Assembly (NCBI RefSeq): GCF_900103195.1
Contig: NZ_FMWU01000006.1
Location: 186,001-250,000, forward strand
DNA from: Methylobacterium sp. UNC378MF
GTDB taxonomy: Bacteria > Pseudomonadota > Alphaproteobacteria > Rhizobiales > Beijerinckiaceae
Direction: 5' to 3'
DNA: 64,000 nucleotides
Position 1 is the first letter of the stretch. The number at the start of each line of letters is the position of its first letter. Shown one piece after another: positions 9,350 to 17,999 of the stretch. The notes under the pieces are model-generated. The model did no database searches. It worked only from the letters and a program-made list of their open reading frames with translations, and was not told the origin of the DNA. The translations under genes and the position numbers were made by a program.

Positions 9350-10240
9350 ATGCAGGTCGCTGTCGTGGGGGCCGGCGCAGTCGGCAGCTATTACGGGTTC
9401 CTTCTGGCGCAGGCTGGGCATTCGGTAACGCTGATCGGTCGCCCCGCTCTGGTCGAGGCGGTCAACTCGGGCGGTCTGGTGCTCGAGAGCGGGGATGGGA
9501 CGGCCTCTGTCCCGGTGCGGGCAACGATTGCGGGCGACGGCGTCTCCGGCGCCGATCTCGTACTGGTCTGCGTGAAGTCGGGGGACACCGAAGCGGCGGG
9601 TGTGATGATCGCACCCCATCTCGATCCTGCCGCGACGATCCTCAGCTTCCAGAATGGCGTCGACAACGCCGACCGACTCGCCGCCGTGCTGGCGCGGCCG
9701 GTCGTGCCGGTGGCGGTCTACGTCGCCACCGCGATGGCGGGTCCGGGCCGCGTCCGGCACAATGGGCGGGGCGACCTGATCCTCGGCGCGTCGGAGACGA
9801 GCGACCGGATTGCCGCCGCGTTCATGGCCGCCGGCATCCGGGCCACCGTGTCGGCGCGTGCCGTCGACGCGCTCTGGGCGAAGCTGATCATCAACTGCGC
9901 CTACAATGCGCTCTCGGCCCTGACGCAGATGCCCTACGGCCGTCTGGTCCAGGCCGAGGGGGTGGTCGCGGCCATTACGGACGTGGTTCAGGAATCCGTC
10001 GCCGTCGCGGGGGCCGCCGGTGTGTCGGTGCCCGCCGACATCCTCGACCGCGTGCTGGAGCTCGGCGTCACCATGGCCGGGCAGCGCTCGTCCACCGCCC
10101 AGGACCTCGCCCGCGGCCGGCCCAGCGAGATCGATCACCTCAACGGCTACGTGGTGCGCAAGGGCGCGGTACTCGGCATCCCGACGCCGGCGAACCGGTT
10201 GCTGCACACGCTGGTCAAGCTCGCCGAGCAGAAGGGCTGA
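9350..10240 (+). CDS. panE: 2-dehydropantoate 2-reductase (ketopantoate reductase family)
   Basis: NADPH-dependent reductase of 296 residues; PanE makes pantoate for coenzyme A. The N-terminal Rossmann motif GAGAVGSYYG begins at residue 7. The conserved helix KLIINCAYNALSALTQMPYG carries the family lysine and asparagine, and the C-terminal domain includes the EIDHLNGYVVRKG motif that contacts substrate. The ATG used is the one directly before the Rossmann strand; the longer ORF runs back through the ydiJ coding sequence in another frame. Genomes often have several members of this family, and some act on other 2-oxo acids, so the exact substrate is not certain. Its closeness to ydiJ suggests possible co-expression, without an obvious pathway link. 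Confidence 0.85.
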   Translation: MQVAVVGAGAVGSYYGFLLAQAGHSVTLIGRPALVEAVNSGGLVLESGDGTASVPVRATIAGDGVSGADLVLVCVKSGDTEAAGVMIAPHLDPAATILSFQNGVDNADRLAAVLARPVVPVAVYVATAMAGPGRVRHNGRGDLILGASETSDRIAAAFMAAGIRATVSARAVDALWAKLIINCAYNALSALTQMPYGRLVQAEGVVAAITDVVQESVAVAGAAGVSVPADILDRVLELGVTMAGQRSSTAQDLARGRPSEIDHLNGYVVRKGAVLGIPTPANRLLHTLVKLAEQKG

Positions 10241-10331
10241 GCCTGTCCGCTTCACGCGCGCCGTCATTCCGCGCTGCGCCGGATTGCCTCGCTTCGCACA
10301 GACGGACGACGGATCCGGTTGCGATCTGCTG

Positions 10332-10646
10332 TCAGGCCCGCGCAGCCGCGTTGGCCTTGCGGGTCGCGGCCGCCTTCTTGGCGGAGGCTGAGCGCTCCGC
10401 TGCCGTTCGTCCGGCCGACGCCCTACCGCCGGTCTCGCCCCCCTTGTGGGCGGCCGGATGGCCAGTGGTCTTGCCTCGTCCCGACCCGCCCGGCTTCTTG
10501 CCGCCCCCATCGTCCTTGTTCACGGTGGCCCAGGCCCGGGCCTCCGCTTCCTTCTCCGGCACACCGCGGGATTCGTAAGACTCGGCGATGTGCTCGGCCT
10601 TGCGCTTCTGCTTGTCAGTGTACTTGGACTTTTCGCCCTGGGACAT
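10332..10646 (-). CDS. Small basic hydrophilic protein, 'plasmid stabilization' annotation type
   Basis: Protein of 104 residues with no hydrophobic segment. The first half (YTDKQKRKAEHIAESYESRG) is a charged helix followed by EARAWATVNK; the second half is Gly/Lys-rich and then Ala/Lys/Arg-rich, resembling a disordered DNA- or nucleic-acid-binding tail. Related small proteins in rhizobia and Methylobacterium are often labelled plasmid stabilization protein, but nothing here shows a toxin-antitoxin role and no partner gene is adjacent. It lies 17 bases downstream of the LOV histidine kinase gene on the same strand, so it may be read from that transcript. A stress-related nucleoid or desiccation role is only a guess. 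Confidence 0.7.
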   Translation of the reverse strand: MSQGEKSKYTDKQKRKAEHIAESYESRGVPEKEAEARAWATVNKDDGGGKKPGGSGRGKTTGHPAAHKGGETGGRASAGRTAAERSASAKKAAATRKANAAARA

Positions 10647-10663
10647 GGTCCGGCTCCCGAAGC

Positions 10664-12283
10664 TCAGCCCACCCCGGTCGGACCGTCGAGGATGGCGCGC
10701 ACGCGGCGAACCAGCTCCGTGCGCCGGTAGGGCTTGTTGAGGAGATCAAACTCCGAGCCGCCAATATCGGTTCGCTCCAGGCTCGCCTCCGCGTAGCCTG
10801 TTGCGAGCAGGACCTTGAGCTTGGGTTGGCGGCGCCGGGCCTCGCGGGCCAGAAGAACCCCGTTCATGCCCCCCGGCATGATCAGGTCGGTGAAGAGCAG
10901 ATCGACCTTCTCGCTCGAATCCAAGATCTCAAGCGCCTCGCGTGCATTGCACGCCACCAGCGTCGTGTAGCCGAAGTCCCGCAGGATGGTGCGGGCAAGC
11001 TCGGCCACGTCCTCGCGGTCGTCGACGATGAGGATCGTCTCGGTGCCTTGGCGGTCCACAGATCGCAGCGAGACCTTCACGGGAGCGTTGACGTCGCCGT
11101 CGGTCGCCGGAAACGAGAGACGGACCGTCGTGCCCGCGCCCACGGTCGACTCGATCTGTGCCGCGCCTCCAGATTGCTTGGCGAAGCCGTAGACCATCGA
11201 CAGGCCGAGGCCCGTGCCCTTGCCCTCTTCCTTGGTGGTGAAGAACGGGTCCATCACCCGGGCGAGCACGGCCGGCGGGATGCCGGTGCCCGTGTCCGTG
11301 ATGGCGATGCTGACGTAGCGGCCGTCGCGCAGCGGCCCGATCTCCCGGCCGCGCGAGGCGATCTCGCTGTTCTCGGTGGAGATCCGAACGGTGCCGCCCT
11401 CCGGCATCGCGTCGCGGGCGTTGATGAGCACGTTCAGAATCGCGACCTCGGCCTGGGTCGGGTCGACCCGGCAGTTCCAGAGGTCCTCCGCAAGATCGAG
11501 TTCGACCTTCACGGCCTCGCCCACGGAGCGGGCGACCATCTCGCCCATCCCCTCGATCAAGGTGTTGAGGTTGACCGCACGTCCGTCCAGCCGCTGCTTG
11601 CGGGCAAAGGCCAGCAATTGCTGTGTCAGCGTCGTCGCGCGATCGGCGGCCTGCCGGATATTCTCGGTGGCGCGGCCGAGCCGGGCGCGGTCGGCGTCAG
11701 GCTTCTCCAGGCCGGCCGCAAGGATGTCGACGTAGCCGACGATCACCTGAAGCAGGTTGTTGAAATCGTGCGCGATGCCGCCGGTGAGCTGGCCCAGCGC
11801 CTCCATCTTCTGGGCCTGACCCAAAGCCTCCTCGGCGTCGCGGCGGCGCGAGACGTCGAGCTGCGAGCCGAAATAGTACACGAGTTCGCCGTCGGCATTG
11901 TAGACCGGCGAGACGAACAGGGCGTTCCAGAAGGTCGAACCGTTCTTGCGGTAGTTCAGGATCTCGGTGGCGAATTCGCGCTTCTCGGCAATCGCCGCGC
12001 GGACCTGCGCGACGCTCTCGCGGTCGGTATCGGGACCCTGGAGAAAGCGGCAGTTGCGCCCGATCAGCTCTTCCGGCGTGTAGCCGGTCATCGCCAGAAA
12101 CGCCCGGTTAGCGAAGATGATCGGGTTGTCGGGTTGTCGCGGATCGGTGACGATCATCGGCATCCGCGTCGTCTCCACGGCCGCGAAGAAGATGTCGCTC
12201 TTGCGGTCGGTGAGGTCGCTCGGGGCGCCGTCCCGGATCGGGGGACTCGGTCCGGAGGGCGGGGTTTCTGGCGTCTCAGACAT
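10664..12283 (-). CDS. LOV-domain hybrid histidine kinase (blue-light sensor)
   Basis: Soluble 539-residue sensor kinase. A PAS domain of the LOV class occupies residues 28-145: [13 protein letters not shown] contains the flavin-adduct cysteine (Cys78), followed by [18 protein letters not shown] and YYFGSQ with the conserved FMN-contacting Asn and Gln. Then come a HisKA dimerisation domain with [11 protein letters not shown] (phospho-acceptor His172), an HATPase domain with the N box [10 protein letters not shown] and G boxes DTGTGIPP and GKGTGLGLS, and a C-terminal receiver domain (residues 415-535) with LLFTDLIMP (Asp466). The order LOV-HK-receiver matches known bacterial blue-light hybrid kinases such as the one in Pseudomonas syringae. 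A separate response regulator gene lies 2.2 kb upstream on the same strand. Confidence 0.92.
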   Translation of the reverse strand: MSETPETPPSGPSPPIRDGAPSDLTDRKSDIFFAAVETTRMPMIVTDPRQPDNPIIFANRAFLAMTGYTPEELIGRNCRFLQGPDTDRESVAQVRAAIAEKREFATEILNYRKNGSTFWNALFVSPVYNADGELVYYFGSQLDVSRRRDAEEALGQAQKMEALGQLTGGIAHDFNNLLQVIVGYVDILAAGLEKPDADRARLGRATENIRQAADRATTLTQQLLAFARKQRLDGRAVNLNTLIEGMGEMVARSVGEAVKVELDLAEDLWNCRVDPTQAEVAILNVLINARDAMPEGGTVRISTENSEIASRGREIGPLRDGRYVSIAITDTGTGIPPAVLARVMDPFFTTKEEGKGTGLGLSMVYGFAKQSGGAAQIESTVGAGTTVRLSFPATDGDVNAPVKVSLRSVDRQGTETILIVDDREDVAELARTILRDFGYTTLVACNAREALEILDSSEKVDLLFTDLIMPGGMNGVLLAREARRRQPKLKVLLATGYAEASLERTDIGGSEFDLLNKPYRRTELVRRVRAILDGPTGVG

Positions 12284-12412
12284 GCGAGGCGGTTGTCACC
12301 TTCCAGGCCGGGAAATCAGTCTGCGCGTGGCCGATCACGAAGTGGGTGAGCGAGATTAGCGGCCGGGCGGCGGATGTCGACGGTGTGTCCCCAGCGGTCC
12401 TGCGTCGGCGCC

Positions 12413-14392
12413 TCATGCTGCGGCCGGCTGTGCGGCGTCGGTGCGCATGCCCACGGGTGCCGGGACGAGCCGGGTCGGCGCGGATTCGCGACAGGCGCCC
12501 AACACGGCCGACAGAGCCTCGTTCAGCGACGTGACCAGGAAATCCGCCGATGTCGCCCGGCGCAGCCGCTCCAGGGTCGCCGGATCGCGCTCGCGCCAGA
12601 AGCCCACCAGGATGCGGATCCCCGGCACCGCGGCGCGGGCCTGCCGGACGGTGAACCGGATCTGCGACAGGCTCACCGGCTCCAGATAAGAGAAGCAGAT
12701 CAACGCGAGACCCTCCAGGTTCTCGGGCCGCTCCCCGGCGCGGATCGCCGCCATGGACAGGATCTGCGAGGACAGCCCGTGGCGCGCGAGGATCTGGCTC
12801 AGCATCAGCGTCGCCGCCTCGTCGAAAGGACCGCGGCTCGACACGCACAGGACCGGCGTCTCGCCGCGCCAGTTGGGCGCGAGATCCTCGCGCTCGATGA
12901 CGATACCGGCCACCTGCCGGTCGGGACCGATGGCGGCCAGCGCCGCTGCGGTCTCGGTGTCGGGGCCACGGCCTGATCCGCGCCGCGACCGCCGCGCGAC
13001 CGGCGCGGTCCCGAGGCGGTCCACCACCGTGCGGATCGCCGCGCCGACCTCCTCCTGCCGCTCCCGGTCGAGGGTGCCGCGCGATAGATCCTCCTGTGCC
13101 AGCAACAGACCGGCGAGGGCGACTTCGTCGTAGTACGTGACGAGGGCACGTTCCTTGAGGAATTGCCAGCCCTGGTCGATCGCCTCGACGGGATCGCCGG
13201 CCAGCATGCGCTGGTAGAAGATTTCCGGTGGCGACAGGGCGGGCTGATCGCCCAGCAGCACGTCGAGATACCAGAGGCGTTCCACGTGCCGGCCGAGCAC
13301 CACGAGGCAGACGGTGAGCGGCGTGGCCAGAACGAGGCCGATCGGCCCCCACAGGAACGTCCAGATCGTCGCCGCCAGGATGACGGCGACCGGCGAGAGG
13401 CCGGTGGAATGACCGTAGAGCAGCGGCTCGATGACGTGGCCGCAGATCGGCTCCACAACCAGGAACAGCGCCGCGGTGGCGATCACCATGCTCCAGCCGG
13501 GATCGACGGCGGCGGCGAGGATCAGCGGCAGGAGCGCGCTGATCGCTGCACCGATGTAAGGCACAAACCGCAGAATCGCCGCGAGAACGCCGAACAGGGT
13601 CGGGCTCGGGACGCCGATCACCCAGAGGCCGAGGCCGATAACGAGGCCGAAGGCGATGTTGAGGGCGAGCTGCGCCAGGAAGAACCGGCTGAGCCGACTT
13701 GTGGCGTCATCGATCGCCGCCGTGGTGCGGCGCAGGTCGCCCGAGCCGCCGGCGAGCCGGATCGCCCGGTTCCGCAGATCCTCGCGCTGGAGCAGGATGA
13801 AGATCGTGAAGATCAGGATCAGGCCCGTCGTGGCGAGCGGGTGCAGGATCGGGCCCACGACGGTCTGAAGCGTGTCGACGACGCTGGCGCGGGCCGGTGT
13901 CAGTTCGACGGTGAGGGGATGCGTGCGCGATCCCGGCTCGCCGCGGACCTCTGCCGCCGGCGGCGGCTGCAGCGTGGCGCTGAGGTCCTGCACCATGTCG
14001 ACGATCCGCGACAGCGTGCCGGTCCCGGCCGTCGCCCCGCGCAAGTCCTTGATCTTGGTCCGCATCACCTGGGTGTAGCGCGGCAGGTCGGATGCGAGCT
14101 GGGACGCCTCGCTGGCAATCAGGCTGCCGATGCCGAACAGGGCACCGAAGACGATCACCACCACGAGGAGCACCGCCGGCGCGCGCGGCACGCGCAGCCG
14201 CCGGAGCATCCGGACCGCCGGTACCAGCACGAAGCTCAAGAGGATCGCGAGCGTCACCGGCACGAGGATCTCGCGCCCGAGATAAAGCGCCGCCATCGTG
14301 GCGACGACGAGCAGGATCGAGGCCAACGCCACGAAGACCGGCAGGCCCTGCCGCAGGCGCTGGGCAGTGACGGGATCCTCGCTCACGGACAC
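12413..14392 (-). CDS. AI-2E family transporter with extra C-terminal domain
   Basis: Inner-membrane protein of 659 residues. The first 390 residues are a PerM/AI-2E-family permease: two N-terminal hydrophobic segments, a large soluble loop, then the family core with GVLAAILRFVPYIGA and VEPICGHVIEPLLYG. After a helical linker and a basic stretch (ARRSRRGSGRG) there is an additional alpha/beta domain (about 490-635) starting GETPVLCVSSRGPFDEAA, which looks like a cobalamin-binding-type or receiver-like Rossmann fold but lacks the usual DxHxxG cobalamin motif. The start is GTG (MSVSEDP). Transport substrate is unknown; AI-2 export is established only for a few members. It sits between two signal-transduction genes. 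Confidence 0.85.
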   Translation of the reverse strand: MSVSEDPVTAQRLRQGLPVFVALASILLVVATMAALYLGREILVPVTLAILLSFVLVPAVRMLRRLRVPRAPAVLLVVVIVFGALFGIGSLIASEASQLASDLPRYTQVMRTKIKDLRGATAGTGTLSRIVDMVQDLSATLQPPPAAEVRGEPGSRTHPLTVELTPARASVVDTLQTVVGPILHPLATTGLILIFTIFILLQREDLRNRAIRLAGGSGDLRRTTAAIDDATSRLSRFFLAQLALNIAFGLVIGLGLWVIGVPSPTLFGVLAAILRFVPYIGAAISALLPLILAAAVDPGWSMVIATAALFLVVEPICGHVIEPLLYGHSTGLSPVAVILAATIWTFLWGPIGLVLATPLTVCLVVLGRHVERLWYLDVLLGDQPALSPPEIFYQRMLAGDPVEAIDQGWQFLKERALVTYYDEVALAGLLLAQEDLSRGTLDRERQEEVGAAIRTVVDRLGTAPVARRSRRGSGRGPDTETAAALAAIGPDRQVAGIVIEREDLAPNWRGETPVLCVSSRGPFDEAATLMLSQILARHGLSSQILSMAAIRAGERPENLEGLALICFSYLEPVSLSQIRFTVRQARAAVPGIRILVGFWRERDPATLERLRRATSADFLVTSLNEALSAVLGACRESAPTRLVPAPVGMRTDAAQPAAA

Positions 14393-14443
14393 GCTCCACT
14401 CACATCAGGTCTCGGGGCCGCGTTTGGCGCGTCCGCAGTTGGG

Positions 14444-14824
14444 TCAGATCGCCTGTGCGGTCTCGCCCAGGGCCGCGCTGATCTGGCTGAGCAGCTTCGA
14501 GAAATCGACGGGCTTCGGATGATAATCGTCGCAGCCCGCCTGGATCGCCTTGTCGCGGTCGCCCGACATGGCGTGGGCGGTGAGCGCAATGATCGGGATC
14601 GCCCTCGTGTCGGAGCCCGATTTCAGCGTCCGGGCGACCGACCAGCCGTCGAGGATCGGCAGATTCATATCGAGGAGGATGACGTCGGGCTGACCCGATC
14701 GGGCCTGGTGGACGCCGGCCTCTCCGTCATGAGCCAGGATTACCTCGTAGCCGCGTCGCTTGAGGCGGCGCGAGAGGAAGTCCCAAATCTCTTCATGGTC
14801 CTCGACCAGCAGAATCTTCGCCAT
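14444..14824 (-). CDS. Single-domain response regulator
   Basis: Receiver-only protein of 126 residues. It has the acidic pair in LLVEDHEEIW, the phospho-acceptor Asp52 in VILLDMNLPILDG, the switch Thr in IIALTAHAM and Lys104 in YHPKPVDF. There is no output domain, so it should act by protein contact or as a phosphate carrier, like CheY or DivK. The ATG reading MAKILLVED is the first in-frame codon that gives a canonical receiver; upstream codons are Arg-rich. It is divergent from the glutathione transferase gene and lies 51 bases upstream of the AI-2E-family gene on the same strand; the LOV hybrid kinase further on is a possible partner. Confidence 0.93.
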   Translation of the reverse strand: MAKILLVEDHEEIWDFLSRRLKRRGYEVILAHDGEAGVHQARSGQPDVILLDMNLPILDGWSVARTLKSGSDTRAIPIIALTAHAMSGDRDKAIQAGCDDYHPKPVDFSKLLSQISAALGETAQAI

Positions 14825-15018
14825 CAGAATTCGAACCCCCGGCTTGCGGCGTGCCGGACGGAAGCCCAACGCGCGGCAACGCACAATCGCCCAACGCTCC
14901 TGCCGCGATTCCGGTCCCGGGAGAAGTGGCGCACGGTTCGCGGTTGACCGGACCTTCGGCCGGTAAGAGCGTGTGCGCGCCGGAAACGACAATCCTCGAA
15001 CGCGGCAGGGCTGCAAAA

Positions 15019-15654
15019 ATGGCTGACATTGAGTTCTATCATTCGCCCAATACCCGATCGTCGGGTGTGCGCGTGCTGCTCGAGGAACTCGGCGTCCCCT
15101 ACCGGCTGCACGCGCTCAACATGCGCGCCGGCGAGCACCTCCAGGACGCCTATCGCGCGATCAACCCGATGGCAAAGGTGCCGGCGATCCGCCACGGCGA
15201 CGCCCTGGTGACCGAACAGGCGGCCGTCTACCTCTACCTTGCCGACCTGTTCCCCGAGGCCGGGCTTGCACCGGCGCTGACTGAGCCTGCCAGGGCCGCC
15301 TACCTGCGCTGGATGGTGTTCTATGGCTCCTGCTTTGAGCCAGCGGTGATCGACCGGCACCTGAAGCGGGAGCCGGGACCGCGCGCCTTATCGGCCTACG
15401 CCGATTACGACAGCGTCATCGCCCGTGTAACCGAAGCGCTGACGCCAGGGCCGTATCTGCTCGGCGCGCGCTTCAGCGCCGCCGACATCCTGTGGGGCGG
15501 CGCCCTTGGCTGGACGACGGGCTTCGGCCTCGTCGAGCCCACGCCTGTCCTGACAGCCTATGTGGAGCGCATCCGGTCCCGTCCGGCCTCCCGGAAGGTG
15601 GCGGCTGAGGACGCACAGCTCGCGGAAGCACACCAGGCGGCCGCATCGGGCTGA
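15019..15654 (+). CDS. Glutathione S-transferase family protein
   Basis: Protein of 211 residues with the two-domain GST fold. The thioredoxin-like half starts ADIEFYHSPNTRSSGVRVLLEELG, where the Ser/Thr-rich loop after the first strand supplies the residue that activates glutathione, and contains the cis-proline segment NPMAKVPAI and the EQAAVYLYLADLF region. The all-helical half ends with SAADILWGGALGW, the conserved N-capping box. AGGG lies ten bases before the ATG. Substrate is unknown: conjugation of electrophiles or a dehalogenase-like role are possible. It is divergent from the response regulator gene. A perfect palindrome overlaps its stop codon. Confidence 0.9.
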   Translation: MADIEFYHSPNTRSSGVRVLLEELGVPYRLHALNMRAGEHLQDAYRAINPMAKVPAIRHGDALVTEQAAVYLYLADLFPEAGLAPALTEPARAAYLRWMVFYGSCFEPAVIDRHLKREPGPRALSAYADYDSVIARVTEALTPGPYLLGARFSAADILWGGALGWTTGFGLVEPTPVLTAYVERIRSRPASRKVAAEDAQLAEAHQAAASG

Positions 15655-15668
15655 GTCCGGCCGGACTC
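15653..15668. terminator. Perfect palindrome at the end of the GST gene
   Basis: GAGTCCGGCCGGACTC is a perfect 16-base palindrome that starts inside the GST stop codon. As RNA it would fold into a 6-bp hairpin with a GGCC loop. There is only a two-base T tail after it, so it is at best a weak terminator; a protein-binding site is the alternative. Confidence 0.35.
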
Positions 15669-15767
15669 TTGCTGGGCTCGATCCGGGAGCCAGCACGCGC
15701 GGCCGGCGTCCCGCCGCCGGCCGGTCGCGCCGGACGGCTCCATCGCGCGCCCGGAACCCGTCAGCCC

Positions 15768-16673
15768 ATGCGCCTGATCGCTCCTTTTCTCGCCGCGCTC
15801 CTTCTCGGCGCGCCCGCCGGGGCCGCCGAACTCACCGGAACCCTCAAGAAGATCCAGGACAGCAACAGGCTGGTCCTCGGCGTGCGCGACACTGCGCCCC
15901 CATTCAGCTACCTGGATCAGAACCAGAAGGTCGTAGACTTCGCGGTCGACATCTGCCTGAAGATCGCCGACGCCGTGAAGCGCGAGCTCAAGAGGCCCGG
16001 GCTCGACGTTGCGATGGAGTTCGTCAATTCCTCGTCGCGGATCCCGCTCATCACCAACGGGACCGTCGACCTCGAATGTGGCACGACGACCAACAACGCC
16101 GACCGCAAGAAGCAGGTGGACTTCACCAACACCCACTTCCTGACGGCGACCCGCTTCGTTTCGCGGAAGGATCAGCACATCTCCAGCCTGGACGATCTGC
16201 GCGGCAAGATGGTCTCCTCGGTGGCCGGTTCGACCAACATCCTGATGCTGATCAAGGCCAACAACGAGCGCAGGCTCGGCATCACGGTGGTCGCCGCCAA
16301 GGACGTTCCGGAGGGCTTCCTGCTCGTCGAGACCGGCCGCGCTGCGGCGTTCGTGATGGACGATGTGCAGCTCAGCGTCGTGGCCGCCCAATCCAAGGAC
16401 CCGGCCGCCTACGTCGTCAGTCAGGAGACGATGTCGAACCCGGAGCCCTACGGGATCATGCTGCGTCGGGACGATGCGGCCTTCAAGGCGGTGGTAGACC
16501 GGGCGACCGCCGAACTCTACCGGAGCCCCGAGATCGTGACGCTCTACGATCGCTGGTTCCTGAAGCCTGTACCGCCGCGCGGCCTGACCTACAACGTGCC
16601 GCTGTCCTCGGCTCTACGCTGGACATTCGCGCATCCGACCGACAATTCGGATCCGGCGTTCTACGCACACTGA
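15768..16673 (+). CDS. ABC transporter substrate-binding protein, glutamate/aspartate (GltI) type
   Basis: Periplasmic solute-binding protein of 301 residues with a signal peptide (MRLIAPFLAALLLGAPAGAAE, cleavage near residue 20). The mature part has the family-3 fold: TLKKIQDSNRLVLGVRDTAPPFSY, then FAVDICLKIADAVK, the ligand-binding strand GTVDLECGTTTNNADRKKQ and a late VMDDVQL. The CGTTTNN segment is typical of the GltI glutamate/aspartate group. No permease or ATPase gene is adjacent, so this is an orphan binding protein that must work with components coded elsewhere. The gene starts at the ATG giving the signal peptide; a longer frame upstream has no signal sequence. Confidence 0.88.
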   Translation: MRLIAPFLAALLLGAPAGAAELTGTLKKIQDSNRLVLGVRDTAPPFSYLDQNQKVVDFAVDICLKIADAVKRELKRPGLDVAMEFVNSSSRIPLITNGTVDLECGTTTNNADRKKQVDFTNTHFLTATRFVSRKDQHISSLDDLRGKMVSSVAGSTNILMLIKANNERRLGITVVAAKDVPEGFLLVETGRAAAFVMDDVQLSVVAAQSKDPAAYVVSQETMSNPEPYGIMLRRDDAAFKAVVDRATAELYRSPEIVTLYDRWFLKPVPPRGLTYNVPLSSALRWTFAHPTDNSDPAFYAH

Positions 16674-16755
16674 TCTGTCGCGCCGCGGGGTTCCGCTCCG
16701 GCTGGGGAGATGCGATGCCGCGAGTCTGGTTTAGACCGCGTCGCGAAGCGTCCCC

Positions 16756-17997
16756 ATGACCGACAGCACAGAGCCGGCCCTCACACCCGCGGCGACGCTT
16801 TCCGCGGCGCCGACCACGTCGATTCCGCGCCTGATCGTCGTGCTGGCCTGCGCGGGCTTCGGCAGCACCTTCGCACTGCGCTCGGTCGAGCCCCTTGTCG
16901 GCGTGCTCGCCCGGGATCTAGCGAGCGATGCGCACACGGTGGCGCTCCTCTCTACCGCCTTCGCACTGCCCTACGCTTTCATCCAGCCGGTGCTCGGCCC
17001 GATCGGTGATGCGCTCGGCAAGGAGCGGGTGATGAGCACCTGCCTCGCGGTGCTCGCCGTCGCGCTGACCCTGTGTAGCGTCGCGCCGGATATCGGCAGC
17101 CTGTTCGGCCTGCGCATGCTGGCAGGCGCGGCAGCCGGCGGCTGCATCCCTCTCTCGCTGGCGCTGCTGGGCGACCGCGTCCCGATGGAGAGCCGCCAAG
17201 TGGCGATCGGGCGATTCTTGGTGGCGGTGATCCTCGGCCAGCTCTCGGGCTCGACCTTCGCGGGTCTGATCGAGGCAGCGATCGGCTGGCGCGGCGTCTT
17301 CGCGGTCACCGCGGCCGTGGCGGCCTTCGCCTGCGCGGCGACCGTGTTCGGCTTCGACCGGACCGGCCGCCCCGCCGCCCGCCGCCCGGCCTTCGGCGTG
17401 GCGGTGACGCGCTACCGGACGATCCTGCGAAACCCGCGGGCGCGGGTGCTGTTCTCGGCAGTGTTCATCGAAGCCATCGCGATCTTCGGCGTGTTCCCGC
17501 ATCTCGCCCCGCTGATCGAGGCCCGCGGGGAGGGCGGACCGCGCGAGGCCGGACTCGTTCTGGCGGGGTTCGCGGTCGGCGGCCTGGCCTACTCGGCGCT
17601 TGTCGGGCTGCTGGTGCGGCTGCTCGGCCTGCCGCGGATGCTGATCGGCGGCGGCCTGATCTGCGGCGCCTCGCTCACCGTGGTCGGGCTCGCCGGCTCC
17701 TGGCAGGTCGATTGCGCGGCGCTCACCGCCATGGGTCTCGGATTCTACATGCTGCACAACACCTATCAGACCCAGGTGACCGAGGTCGCGCCGACGGCCC
17801 GCGCCTCCGCGGTGGCGCTCCACGCCTTCTCGTTCTTCTGTGGGCAGGCGCTCGGCGTCGCGGTGATCGGGCAGGCGCTGCTCCGGCTCGGCCAGCTCGG
17901 GGCGCTTCTGGGATGCGCCGTCACCATCCTGGCGCTCGGGATCGGCACCGCCATCGCCCTGCGGCAGAAGCCGGCGCCGGTCGCGTTCCCGGGCTGA
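16756..17997 (+). CDS. MFS transporter
   Basis: Inner-membrane carrier of 413 residues with about twelve predicted helices. The cytoplasmic N terminus is short and Thr/Ala-rich. The loop after helix 2 (GPIGDALGKERVM) is the MFS motif A in its drug-efflux form, and a second-half counterpart lies around GLLVRLLGLPRML. The second half includes the helix FYMLHNTYQTQVTEVAP seen in arabinose-efflux-like permeases of the DHA1 type. The substrate cannot be named. It ends 2 bases from the convergent ferredoxin reductase gene, so little room is left for a terminator. Confidence 0.85.
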   Translation: MTDSTEPALTPAATLSAAPTTSIPRLIVVLACAGFGSTFALRSVEPLVGVLARDLASDAHTVALLSTAFALPYAFIQPVLGPIGDALGKERVMSTCLAVLAVALTLCSVAPDIGSLFGLRMLAGAAAGGCIPLSLALLGDRVPMESRQVAIGRFLVAVILGQLSGSTFAGLIEAAIGWRGVFAVTAAVAAFACAATVFGFDRTGRPAARRPAFGVAVTRYRTILRNPRARVLFSAVFIEAIAIFGVFPHLAPLIEARGEGGPREAGLVLAGFAVGGLAYSALVGLLVRLLGLPRMLIGGGLICGASLTVVGLAGSWQVDCAALTAMGLGFYMLHNTYQTQVTEVAPTARASAVALHAFSFFCGQALGVAVIGQALLRLGQLGALLGCAVTILALGIGTAIALRQKPAPVAFPG

Positions 17998-17999
17998 GG

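Noticed and set aside
10252..10320. Another copy of the GTCATTCCG intergenic repeat after panE
   Set aside because: Only a short stretch (CGTCATTCCGCGCTGCGCC) resembles the element and the inverted arm is imperfect, so it was not called.
10332..10646. Toxin-antitoxin function for the 'plasmid stabilization' type protein
   Set aside because: No partner gene and no RelE/ParE or ribbon-helix-helix features; the label comes from annotation habit only.
12276..12418. Short minus-strand frame before the LOV kinase (MRRRRRTAG...TTASHV)
   Set aside because: It overlaps the kinase start, has an Arg-rich beginning and no ribosome-binding site; I cannot separate it from chance.
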